A stretch of 64,000 nucleotides of DNA from the NCBI GenBank assembly GCA_017883385.1, contig JADGNQ010000006.1:1-64000 (forward strand), written 5' to 3'. The notes beneath the pieces are model-generated. The model made no database searches. It was not told where the DNA came from and worked only from the letters and a program-made list of their open reading frames with translations. Below are positions 27,542 to 35,849 of this stretch, in pieces. Numbering within the stretch: the stretch's first letter is position 1; each line of letters opens with the position of its first letter. The position numbers and the translations under genes were made by a program. The DNA is from Candidatus Sulfotelmatobacter sp. Its GTDB lineage: Bacteria; Acidobacteriota; Terriglobia; Terriglobales; Acidobacteriaceae.

Positions 27542-28804
27542 ATGAACGCAAAGAACGCAGTAATCGCGACTCTCCTCTCTTCCGTGATGGGCACCGCTGG
27601 TTTAGGTTTTCTGCCGGTGTGTCTTGCATCTGTGCCCGGCCGCGCTCAAGACACTGCCCAAACTCCGATCGCCAAGCGCATCGGCACCATCAAGGCGATC
27701 AATGGAAATACCATCACGCTGGCGCCGGAATCTGGTCCTGAAACTGCGGTGACCGTGCAGCCCAATGCTCGCCTTTTGCGCCTTGCGCCCGGCGAGAAGG
27801 ATCTCAAGAACGCCACCCCAGTCCAGTTGCAGGATTTGCAGGTCGGCGACACGATCCGGGCGCGCGGCCAGGCGTCGGACGATGGCAAATCGATCGCCGC
27901 TTTGGAGATTGTTGTGATCACGCGTTCGGCCGTCCAGGCGGTTAGCGAGCAAATGCGCCAGGACTGGCAGAAACGCGGTATCGGAGGTCCGGTAAGTGCC
28001 GTGGACCCCACGGCCGGAACGGTGACCATTTCGATCCTAAGCCTCGGCGGGAAATCAAGAACGATTGTCGTGCGTACCTCAAAGGGCACCGTGATCCGGC
28101 GTTACGCTCCCGACTCGCCCAAGTCCGAAGATGCGAAGCTGAGTACGTTGCAGGAAGTCCAGGTCGGCGACCAATTGCGCGCCCGCGGTAACCGCAGCGC
28201 CGAAGGCGACGAATTCGCCGCCGAGGAGATCTTCACCGGCGCCTTCCCTAGATTCGCGGGTCTGATCAAGTCAGTCGATGCAAGCGCTGGAACCATCAGC
28301 ATTCAAGATGTGGTCAGTAAGAAACCCGTCCAGCTGAGAATCACTGCCGACTCGCAGCTCCATAAGATTCCGGCTGAGCTGGCACAGAGATTTGCCATGC
28401 GATTGAAGTCCGCGATGCCCCCCGGAACGCCAGGAGCGCTCGCGAGCGCTTCCTCAAGTTCAGTTTCCGGCGCGAACGGACAGGCGGCATCGAGCGGCCC
28501 TCCAGCCGGTATCGGCCAGGGCGGCGGAGGAATGGCCGGCGGAGGAACGGCCGGCGGTGCCCGCCCTGGCGGAGGATTTGACTTCCAACGGTTACTCGAT
28601 CAAACGCCCGCAGTTGCGCTGACTGATCTGCACAAGGGAGACGCCGTCGCCGTCCTCGCGACCCAAGGCACGCCATCGGGTGGAAGCACCGTGATCAAGC
28701 TGTTTAGTGGAGTGGAGCCGATTCTTGAGGCCGCTCCCAATGGCAGCCAGGCAATGATGTTGGCGCCCTGGAGTTTAGGGGGCGCTCCCAGTGGCGATCA
28801 ATAG
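27542..28804 (+). CDS. Exported DUF5666-like repeat protein
   Basis: 420-residue secreted protein with a signal peptide ending near PGRAQD. Three related beta-rich repeats follow, each with an IGTIKAINGNTITL-like start and a VGDTIRARGQ- or VGDQLRARGN-like centre, resembling DUF5666. The C-terminal third is rich in Gly/Ala/Ser with GGGMAGGGTAGG. ATG 27542 follows AAGGTG; a GTG nine bases earlier is the alternative. A family common in Acidobacteria; function unknown. Probably envelope-associated. Confidence 0.7.
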   Translation: MNAKNAVIATLLSSVMGTAGLGFLPVCLASVPGRAQDTAQTPIAKRIGTIKAINGNTITLAPESGPETAVTVQPNARLLRLAPGEKDLKNATPVQLQDLQVGDTIRARGQASDDGKSIAALEIVVITRSAVQAVSEQMRQDWQKRGIGGPVSAVDPTAGTVTISILSLGGKSRTIVVRTSKGTVIRRYAPDSPKSEDAKLSTLQEVQVGDQLRARGNRSAEGDEFAAEEIFTGAFPRFAGLIKSVDASAGTISIQDVVSKKPVQLRITADSQLHKIPAELAQRFAMRLKSAMPPGTPGALASASSSSVSGANGQAASSGPPAGIGQGGGGMAGGGTAGGARPGGGFDFQRLLDQTPAVALTDLHKGDAVAVLATQGTPSGGSTVIKLFSGVEPILEAAPNGSQAMMLAPWSLGGAPSGDQ

Positions 28805-28885
28805 AAGTGCCGGATTTAACACAGGGTTGTTCCTCTAAATTCGTATCAGGGGTAGCCCTTCAGGCATACCGCAAGAGCCGGATTG

Positions 28886-28928
28886 CGAATCGCGCCTCCA
28901 GGCGCCACGATTCGGATGCGGAGTTTTT
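28886..28928 (+). terminator. Extended hairpin before the TonB-dependent receptor gene
   Basis: CGAATCGCGCCT (28886-28897) pairs with AGGCGC (28900-28905) and, after a 3-base bulge, GATTCG (28909-28914), followed some 9 bases on by GTTTTTC. It could end transcription of the DUF5666-like gene or be a 5' leader structure of the receptor. Confidence 0.5.
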
Positions 28929-28955
28929 CAGACTTGTTAGAAATGGGATTATGAA

Positions 28956-31919
28956 ATGAAGGTTGGGAAATACGTACGTTTCTCCTTAATAGCGCTCTTG
29001 TTCTTAGCGTCGCTACCTGCGTTGTTGGCGCAAGCGGCCTCGGGAGTTCTCCGCGGACAAGTAACCGATCCCTCCGGAGCTGCCATTACGGGTGCCACTG
29101 TCGTCATGACGCCCGCCACCGGATCTCCGATTGCAGTGCAGACCAACGCTCAGGGGATCTATGAATTCAAGTCATTGACGGCAGGGAACTACAGCCTGAC
29201 AGCTGTCGCCCAGGGATTCACTCTGTACGAGAATGACAAGATCGTGATCGCGGATCAGCCCCTGCGCCTCAACGTGGCGCTGACCATTGAAGTACAGGCA
29301 CAAAAAGTCCAGGTCTCCGACACCGCCCCGACCATCGATGTGAATCCTTCGAGCAATGCCGGCGCCATCGTGATCTCCGGCAAAGAGCTTGAAGCCCTGC
29401 CCGACGATCCCGATGAGTTGCAGTCTGACCTGGAAGCGCTCGCCGGGCCCTCGGCCGGCCCCAGCGGTGGACAGATGTACATCGACGGGTTCACTGCGGG
29501 TCAACTCCCGCCCAAATCGTCGATTCGCGAAATCCGCATCAATCAGAACCCGTTTTCTTCCGAGTACGACAAGCTCGGTTACGGGCGGATCGAGATCTTC
29601 ACCAAGCCTGGAACCGACAAATACCACGGCCAGTTTTTCGTCATTGGCAATGACTCTGCTTTTAATTCCCGCAATCCTTTCGCGGGAGTCGAGCCGGGGT
29701 ACGACTCCACGCAGTACAACGGAAACATTGGCGGCCCGTTAGGCAAGAAGGCCTCCTTCTTCTTCAACCTGGAGCGCCGCAACATCAACGAACTCACTGC
29801 GATCAACGCGGTTGTCCTCGACGACACGCTGACCGAGGTGCCGCTGGTCGAGTCGATTCCCAATCCGCGCCAGCGCACCAACCTTAGCCCGCGCCTGGAT
29901 TGGGCCCTGTCAAAGAACAACACCCTGACCGCGCGCTACCAGTACTATCGCGACACGGAAACCAACGACGGAGTCGGCCAGTTCAGCCTTGCGTCCCAAG
30001 GCTACTTTTCCAAATCAACGGAACAAACCGTGCAGGTCAGCGACACCCAGGTGATTGGCTCGAAGATCGTCAACGAGACGCGTTTCCAGTACGTCCGCGA
30101 AGACAGTTCGCAGGACCCGCTGAACACCAACCCGGCCGTCAATGTGATCGGGAATTTCAACGGCGGCGGCAGCGGACAGGGCTTCTTCAACGACCGGCAG
30201 AACCGCTATGAACTGCAGAACTACACCTCGCTCATTCACGGCAATCACATTTTCAAATTCGGCGGACGGATGCGCGCCACGAAAGACACGAGTCTGTCGA
30301 ATTCTGGATTCAACGGCACGTTCACATTCTCTTCCTTAAATTCCCCAACCGACGTGCCTTCGAGTTGCACAACCCTCGGCCAAAACCCGGCTTGTCCCAT
30401 CTCATTGCTTTATGCCGAGCAAGTGTTGACCGGTGTCGCAAGTGGTACTCCCTATGCAACTCAGCTGACCTACACCACCGGCGTCCCATCGGCTGCAGTC
30501 ACCTACTACGATGCCGGACTTTACCTGCAGGACGACTGGCGGATACGGCCGAACCTTACGCTCAGTTCCGGCCTTCGCTTTGAGACTCAAAACGCCATTC
30601 ACGATCATGGGGACTGGGCGCCGCGCCTGGGTTTTGCCTGGGGAGTGGGTGGCAGAAGCGCTCCGCCGAAGGTCGTCATTCGCGGCGGCTACGGCATTTT
30701 TTATGACCGCTTCCAGACCGGACAGATCCTGCAAGCGGAACGTCTCAACGGTGTTACGCAGCAGCAGTTCATCATCAGCAACCCGACCTGCTTCCCGGGC
30801 GTCAACGTAGCTCTTAGCGACTTGTCGAACTGCGGCGCAGCCAGTTCTGCCGCCTCCAACGTCTACCAGATCAGCCCGAGGCTCCACGCTCCCTACACGC
30901 TGCAAGGAGCGGTGAGTGTGGAGCGGCAACTCACCAAGTCGGCGACCGTATCAGCGACATACCTAAACTCGCGCGGCTTTGACCAGTTCCTCACCATCAA
31001 TGCGAATGCCCCCTTTCCGGGAACGGCCTGCGCGCCAAACTGTGCGCTTATCACCGGGGGTAATACTTACCGCTATGTTTCCGAGGGCAATTTCAAGCAG
31101 AACCAACTCATCGTAAACACAAACGTGCGAGTCGGCTCCAAGGTCCAGTTGTTCGGTTTTTACACACTAGGTTACGCAAGCGGCGACGCTTCCGGTGTTT
31201 CCAGTTTTCCCGCGAACTCTTTTGACATCCGCCAGGACTATGGCCGCTCCTCGTTCGATGTCCGGCACAGACTCTTTTTCGGCGGCAGCATTGCCTTCCC
31301 TTATCTGATTCGACTGAGTCCCTTCATGGTGGTCAGTTCCGGTGGTCCCTTTAACATCACATCGCCTATCGATGAAAACGGAGACCAGATCTACAACGAT
31401 CGTCCTGGGCTGGTCTCAACCACGGCGTGCCCGACGGTCGTGAATGCGACCGGGTCGACGATTTACTGCACGCCGCTGGGAACTTTCGATGCGTCGGGAG
31501 CGGGAAAACTCCTGCCCATCAACTATGAAACTGGCCCCGCGCACTTCGTCCTGAACTTGCGCCTCGCCAAAACCTTCGGACTGGGACCCAAAACAAAATC
31601 TTCCGCCAGCAATCAAGGACAGGGTCAGGGTGGACCGGGCGGGCCCGGTGGTGGTGGTCGAGGCGGCGGTGGTCCGCGCGGGCCACTCTTCGGCGGTGGC
31701 GGCGGCGGCATGAGTATGTCGTCCAATTCAGACCGGCGTTACAACCTCACACTCGGCGTAGGAGTGCGCAACGTCTTCAATAACGTGAACGTGGCCAATC
31801 CCAACGCGGTTCTGGGCTCGAGGCTGTTCAACGTTTCCAATTCTCTGCAGGGAGGTCCGTTCTCGCCCGGCAGTTCCGCCAACCGCCGCATCGAACTGCA
31901 GGCTACATTCGCCTTCTGA
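28956..31919 (+). CDS. TonB-dependent Oar-like outer-membrane protein
   Basis: 987-residue outer-membrane protein. A signal peptide is followed by a carboxypeptidase-regulatory-like domain (GVLRGQVTDPSGAAITGATV) at about 30-115, then a plug region (IRINQNPFSSEYDKLGYGRIEI) and a long beta-barrel with alternating aromatic strands ending in a terminal Phe (ATFAF). A Gly/Pro-rich stretch near residue 885-915 (GGPGGPGGGGRGGGGPRG) interrupts the late barrel. Such proteins are abundant in Acidobacteria and thought to import large nutrients or oligosaccharides; the substrate here is unknown. Confidence 0.87.
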   Translation: MKVGKYVRFSLIALLFLASLPALLAQAASGVLRGQVTDPSGAAITGATVVMTPATGSPIAVQTNAQGIYEFKSLTAGNYSLTAVAQGFTLYENDKIVIADQPLRLNVALTIEVQAQKVQVSDTAPTIDVNPSSNAGAIVISGKELEALPDDPDELQSDLEALAGPSAGPSGGQMYIDGFTAGQLPPKSSIREIRINQNPFSSEYDKLGYGRIEIFTKPGTDKYHGQFFVIGNDSAFNSRNPFAGVEPGYDSTQYNGNIGGPLGKKASFFFNLERRNINELTAINAVVLDDTLTEVPLVESIPNPRQRTNLSPRLDWALSKNNTLTARYQYYRDTETNDGVGQFSLASQGYFSKSTEQTVQVSDTQVIGSKIVNETRFQYVREDSSQDPLNTNPAVNVIGNFNGGGSGQGFFNDRQNRYELQNYTSLIHGNHIFKFGGRMRATKDTSLSNSGFNGTFTFSSLNSPTDVPSSCTTLGQNPACPISLLYAEQVLTGVASGTPYATQLTYTTGVPSAAVTYYDAGLYLQDDWRIRPNLTLSSGLRFETQNAIHDHGDWAPRLGFAWGVGGRSAPPKVVIRGGYGIFYDRFQTGQILQAERLNGVTQQQFIISNPTCFPGVNVALSDLSNCGAASSAASNVYQISPRLHAPYTLQGAVSVERQLTKSATVSATYLNSRGFDQFLTINANAPFPGTACAPNCALITGGNTYRYVSEGNFKQNQLIVNTNVRVGSKVQLFGFYTLGYASGDASGVSSFPANSFDIRQDYGRSSFDVRHRLFFGGSIAFPYLIRLSPFMVVSSGGPFNITSPIDENGDQIYNDRPGLVSTTACPTVVNATGSTIYCTPLGTFDASGAGKLLPINYETGPAHFVLNLRLAKTFGLGPKTKSSASNQGQGQGGPGGPGGGGRGGGGPRGPLFGGGGGGMSMSSNSDRRYNLTLGVGVRNVFNNVNVANPNAVLGSRLFNVSNSLQGGPFSPGSSANRRIELQATFAF

Positions 31920-32036
31920 TGGGGAGCATTCCTCTCGTCATATCGCGAACCTGCGCGCTCAGGTTATCCTGAAAAGCGATCCTGAAAAGCGCACGCTGCG
32001 TGCCGCGCAATCCCGCAGTGTGAGGCCCGAAACCAT

Positions 32037-32906
32037 TTGCCTTTTCTTCCTACGACCAGGCGGAAATTTATCCGCCTCGCAGCGACCGCCGGTGTGGCCG
32101 CCCTCGCTGTCGAATCCGCGCTGATCGAGCCCAACCGTCCGCGTATCGTGCGGCAGGACATCGCACTTCGGCGTTGGCCAGCCCGGCTGGAAGGCTTCAC
32201 CATCGCGCATCTCAGCGACTTCCACTACGATCCCTTATGTTCAGTTCATCCGCTGAAGGCTGCCATCGGCATGGTCAACGGTCTGCGTCCGGATCTGATC
32301 GCACTGACCGGAGACTTTGTCTCTGTGCCACTGCTGAGCCTCAACAACCGCGCGGGCGCGTCCGTCGCCGAGCCCTGCGCGCAACTGCTGCGGCAGATGC
32401 AAGCGCCTCATGGCCTGTGGGCGGTCATGGGGAATCACGATTTCTATACCGATCCCGTTCGGGTCACGAATGCGCTTCACGCCGCAGGGATTCAGGTCCT
32501 GGCTAATCAATCGGTTCCGATCGAACGTGACGGGGCGCGCTTCTGGCTAAGCGGTGTCAATGACGTCTTGGGCGGAGACGCCAACCTCGATGCGACCCTG
32601 CAAACCGTCACCGGCGGCGAAGCAACCATCCTGCTGGCGCACGAACCTGACTACGCGGACCACGCCGCGCGGTATCCCGTTGACCTCCAACTCTCCGGGC
32701 ATTCTCACGGAGGCCAGGTGCGGATTCCTCTCGCGGGTCCTCTTTACTTGCCGGAGTTAGCTAAAAAGTATGTCGCCGGCTTGTACAACATCGGCCCGCT
32801 CACCCTCTATACGAATCGCGGGCTGGGTACGGTCATACTTCCAGTGCGTTTGAACTGCCCTCCGGAAATCACGTTTCTAACTTTCCGCCGAGCTCTAAGT
32901 CAGTGA
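32037..32906 (+). CDS. Tat-exported metallophosphoesterase (YkuE-like)
   Basis: 289-residue calcineurin-like phosphoesterase. The N-terminus has a twin-arginine signal (TRRKFIRLAATAGVAALA). Metal motifs are present: AHLSDFHYD, LTGDFV, GNHDFY and SGHSHGGQVRIP. No ATG or GTG is usable, so TTG 32037 is taken as the start, with GAGG rather far upstream. Related in motifs to the partial gene at 63351-64000. Likely cleaves phosphoesters outside the cytoplasm; substrate unknown. Confidence 0.87.
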   Translation: MPFLPTTRRKFIRLAATAGVAALAVESALIEPNRPRIVRQDIALRRWPARLEGFTIAHLSDFHYDPLCSVHPLKAAIGMVNGLRPDLIALTGDFVSVPLLSLNNRAGASVAEPCAQLLRQMQAPHGLWAVMGNHDFYTDPVRVTNALHAAGIQVLANQSVPIERDGARFWLSGVNDVLGGDANLDATLQTVTGGEATILLAHEPDYADHAARYPVDLQLSGHSHGGQVRIPLAGPLYLPELAKKYVAGLYNIGPLTLYTNRGLGTVILPVRLNCPPEITFLTFRRALSQ

Positions 32907-33097
32907 AGAGATAACGCTCGACCGAACCCGCGGTTGAGATTTGTCGTCAATCCACGCTCTTCATATGCAACGCCTTTCACACGAGCAGTCACCGTTCTTG
33001 AAGTCTCGCCCTCAACCTATTGCAAGGTAAGGACATCCCCGGTTACGACGGTGGTCCCAAAGTTGCGATCAGAAGTGCGAGAGGGTGTGCACGACCT

Positions 33098-33532
33098 ATG
33101 CTTCGTCAGATCTGGCCTGCGGTTCTGCTCCTATTGATGCCCGTCTTTGCGCTCGCGGTCAACCCGCCTGTGCCCCGATCGACGACTCTCGAACAGCGCG
33201 AGCGTCAGTTTGCGAAATCTCTGACGCGCGCCTCTCAATTCATCGACGTGCGGCACATCAGCTCGAGTCAATCCTGCGAGGAGGTCCAGCCGCCGGAGGC
33301 TCTGACCACGCCCGATCCGCTCTTCGCACCCGTGGGCCGTGGCAAGACGGTCCGAGTCAGTTTCATCATCGGTACAGACGGCCGCGTCCACAGCCCGCTG
33401 ATTCTGGAGAGTGCGGGGCTCGCAGGTGATCGCCACGTCTTGCAGACTGTGCGTACCTGGAGATATCGTCCTGCAACCTGCAACGGTGTGCCGACGGAGA
33501 CCGAAGGGAAGATCGAGTATTCCAGCCGGTAG
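33098..33532 (+). CDS. Exported TonB_C-like protein
   Basis: 144-residue protein with a signal peptide (MLRQIWPAVLLLLMPVFALA) and a C-terminal TonB-type domain, RVSFIIGTDGRVHSPLILES followed by TVRTWRYRPATCNG. It has no N-terminal proline-rich linker and no retained anchor beyond the signal, so it may not be a working energy transducer. ATG 33098 chosen because the hydrophobic signal starts there; the frame extends to 33020. Function unknown. Confidence 0.6.
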   Translation: MLRQIWPAVLLLLMPVFALAVNPPVPRSTTLEQRERQFAKSLTRASQFIDVRHISSSQSCEEVQPPEALTTPDPLFAPVGRGKTVRVSFIIGTDGRVHSPLILESAGLAGDRHVLQTVRTWRYRPATCNGVPTETEGKIEYSSR

Positions 33533-33567
33533 TTCGAGCTGCTGGGCTAGAATGACCCAAGAAGCGG

Positions 33568-34656
33568 GTGATTCGATTCGTGGATAAAAACAAAAAACTG
33601 CCCGGACATTCCAGTTCGCCTTCCGAATCGCAGCCGGCGACCAGTCCCGAGATGGAAGAACTTTACCGCCGGCTGCAACCGGAGATGCGGCGTCCCAAGC
33701 CCAGTCCGGATGCCATTGCCGCTGCGCTCGAGGCCGCACAACGCCTCGCCGACGAGGCCGATGCCGAAGACGCCGCGCGTGACGTGGCGCATGATCTTAC
33801 GGGGCATGACATGACGGCCGACTCCGCCGTCAGAGTCTGCAGCGTTTGTGGATATCGCAACCGCGGAGGCAACAAGTTCTGCGGCATGTGCGGAATTGCG
33901 GTGGCTGGGCCGGAAGAACCTGCGAGCACCTTCCCAGCGGAAGGAGAGCATCGCCGCTCGCTTCCGATTGCGCTGCATCCGAATCCGTTTCTCGATCCCG
34001 AACCCGAACCTGAACCCGAAATGAGGCCCGCGATAAATCGAAGAGGCGCTCCGGAAACGCATCATTATCACCACCACTATCACCATCACTATTTTCCTGG
34101 CGGGCAGGAGGGCATGGGGCCGGGAATGGTTCCGCGGTCCGGCGTTGATCCCACGCGCGAAGCAGACAAGATGCGGCCAAGCGCGGCCCAGCGAGGCGAC
34201 ATGAGCCGCGCCGAGGCTGCCGTCCGGCGCATCACGCAGGAGTGGGTGCTGGCCTGCAATACCAAGCACCTCGACGATCTCCTCGACCTCTACGTTGCCG
34301 ACGCGCTCGTGTTGCGGTCGAACTATCCTCCCGTGCGCGGAGCCGCTGCGGTGCGCGAATTCTTCTTCGGCGCCCTCGACGCGGGGCTGGGAGAAGTTGA
34401 AGTCGAGCCTCTGCGTGTGGAAGTGGTCGGAGAGTTTGCTTATGAAGCGGGCCGCTGCAAGGCTCTGGTTCCCAGCGCGACTGGGAAGCGCCGCGAGGAA
34501 CGCGGCAAGTATCTGTGGGTCTGTGCGCGGCAGAGCAACGGGGAATGGAAGTTGGCGGCCGATTGCTGGTCCAGCGATCTGACGTTTACGACGATGGAAT
34601 CCGATGTTCCGGCGAGCGGTGGAGTGAAGTCCAACCAACCGCGAAAGACTCCGTAA
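33568..34656 (+). CDS. Zinc-ribbon / His-rich / SnoaL-like protein
   Basis: 362 residues from GTG 33568 (GTG 33580 possible). A helical acidic N-terminus (about 25-80) is followed by a zinc ribbon CSVCGYRNRGGNKFCGMCG, an acidic Pro-Glu repeat, a His/Tyr-rich tract HHYHHHYHHHYF, and a C-terminal NTF2/SnoaL-like (DUF4440-type) domain from about 210 with VRRITQEWVLACNTKHLDDLL. The His-rich part could bind metal. No signal peptide, so cytoplasmic. Function unknown; the domain combination is unusual. Confidence 0.7.
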   Translation: MIRFVDKNKKLPGHSSSPSESQPATSPEMEELYRRLQPEMRRPKPSPDAIAAALEAAQRLADEADAEDAARDVAHDLTGHDMTADSAVRVCSVCGYRNRGGNKFCGMCGIAVAGPEEPASTFPAEGEHRRSLPIALHPNPFLDPEPEPEPEMRPAINRRGAPETHHYHHHYHHHYFPGGQEGMGPGMVPRSGVDPTREADKMRPSAAQRGDMSRAEAAVRRITQEWVLACNTKHLDDLLDLYVADALVLRSNYPPVRGAAAVREFFFGALDAGLGEVEVEPLRVEVVGEFAYEAGRCKALVPSATGKRREERGKYLWVCARQSNGEWKLAADCWSSDLTFTTMESDVPASGGVKSNQPRKTP

Positions 34657-34817
34657 GCGAATCGGGCGGGCGCGGCAAACAGCGACCATCAGGGGCTAAG
34701 CCCTGTGATTATGCGGCTTTTGGCGGCACTACTAAAAGTCGTGCCCTTCCTAAGTCGTCCCTTTGCAAAGCCAGTCCGTGAAGGACCTTCTGCAGAATCC
34801 AGCTTGCGAAAAAGCCT
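34657..34817. other. Short intergenic gap with GGGCTAAGCCC hairpin
   Basis: Between the convergent zinc-ribbon and HAD genes there is a CAGGGGCTAAGCCCTG palindrome (about 34691-34706). It may serve as a terminator or be a scattered repeat; no gene is supported. Confidence 0.4.
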
Positions 34818-35429
34818 CTACGGACTTACACCCAGTTTTGCCAGTTGTTCACGCAGTTCATCGACGGTCTGCATTTCGACGGTCTGCATTCCCAGTTTTG
34901 CGGCGCATTCCAGGTTGAGCGAGCGGTCGTCGACAAAGCAACATTCTTCCGCTGGGATCTGCGTAGCTTCCAAGGCCAGTCGATAGATGTCCTTTTCGGG
35001 TTTGCGGAAGCCGACGAAGCAGGAACTGACGAAGAGGCGGAAGATCTTCCGCAATCCATACTTTTCAATCCGGTAGTAGTTGAGTTCGCGCGACTCGTTG
35101 TTGATTGTGCCCATGAAGTACTTGTCCGAATTGCTCAACGCCTGCGCAAACTCCAGCACTTCGGGAAACGGTTGTGACAGCGAGTACATAAAATCCCGGA
35201 ACGCATCTCGCGTGAAGGGACGGGTGCGATAGAACACGGTGCGGTCGAGGTACTCGTCGAGGGTAATCTTTCCGCGCTCGAACGATGAGACCACCATTTC
35301 GTGACGGTCGTGAAACTCCTCTTCGTCCAAGCGAAAATGCTCCAGCGCTGCGAGGCGTTGCGTGCGGTCCCATGCGTTGGTGAGCAGCACACCTCCAACA
35401 TCCCAGAAGATGGCGCGAATGCCAGGCAA
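34818..35429 (-). CDS. HAD-IA family hydrolase
   Basis: 203-residue haloacid-dehalogenase-like phosphatase. Motif I is FWDVGGVLL, where the second Asp of DxD is Gly; this occurs in the YihX-like and epoxide-hydrolase-N subgroups. Motif II is GTINNES, the motif III lysine is in FRKPEKDIY, and motif IV is CCFVDDRSLN. The start is TTG 35429, strongly supported by GGGAGGAA at about 5-7 bases; no ATG lies near. Substrate unknown. Confidence 0.82.
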   Translation of the reverse strand: MPGIRAIFWDVGGVLLTNAWDRTQRLAALEHFRLDEEEFHDRHEMVVSSFERGKITLDEYLDRTVFYRTRPFTRDAFRDFMYSLSQPFPEVLEFAQALSNSDKYFMGTINNESRELNYYRIEKYGLRKIFRLFVSSCFVGFRKPEKDIYRLALEATQIPAEECCFVDDRSLNLECAAKLGMQTVEMQTVDELREQLAKLGVSP

Positions 35430-35849
35430 AGAGATTCCTCCCAGAGAAGAGTTCTGGGAAAGAGTGTAGCCGAGTTGCGTCAGAAACAGGCTTCGTTTTG
35501 GGGCGTCGGACCCGGAGAATCTCGGCCTTCGCCTCTATTGCATTCCGAGTTACCTACTTGGTTCCAGTGACCAATTTTGAACAGACGCACCACACAGTTT
35601 TTCTTATCTTTTCTGGATCGGCGTTTTGCTCCGGTTGCGGTCAGACACAGGAGGCTAACGCAGAGACTTTTGGGGGTGATGTTCGCCACTCTTTTGCTAT
35701 GGCAGCCTAGATTTGTGATTGAAATCACAATAGACCGTGATCTAACACCCGGCAACCCAGTACGGGCGTCGATAGTATCAGGCCCATCTTGGAACCAAAC
35801 TAGAGGCCACAAAACCTCTCGAACTGCATAACTGTAGGAGGCGATTCCG
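35430..35849. other. 420-base intergenic region upstream of cytochrome-porin
   Basis: No convincing gene; frames on both strands lack coding character or ribosome sites. The right part contains a CRP-type palindrome (35713-35730) and a possible -10 hexamer TAGTAT (35773-35778). Together these look like the promoter for the respiratory genes that follow. Confidence 0.6.
35713..35730 (+). promoter_or_regulatory. CRP/FNR-family binding site
   Basis: TTGTGAT-N4-ATCACAA is a perfect 18-base palindrome containing the CRP consensus TGTGA-N6-TCACA. Its centre (35721.5) is about 62 bases before a start site predicted from TAGTAT at 35773-35778, the classic class-I activator distance. It lies about 120 bases before the cytochrome-porin ATG. 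Which CRP/FNR protein binds is unknown. Confidence 0.65.

Noticed and set aside
28807-28955. Riboswitch ahead of the TonB-dependent receptor
   Set aside because: Only a single extended hairpin is visible; no cobalamin, c-di-GMP or TPP core could be matched.
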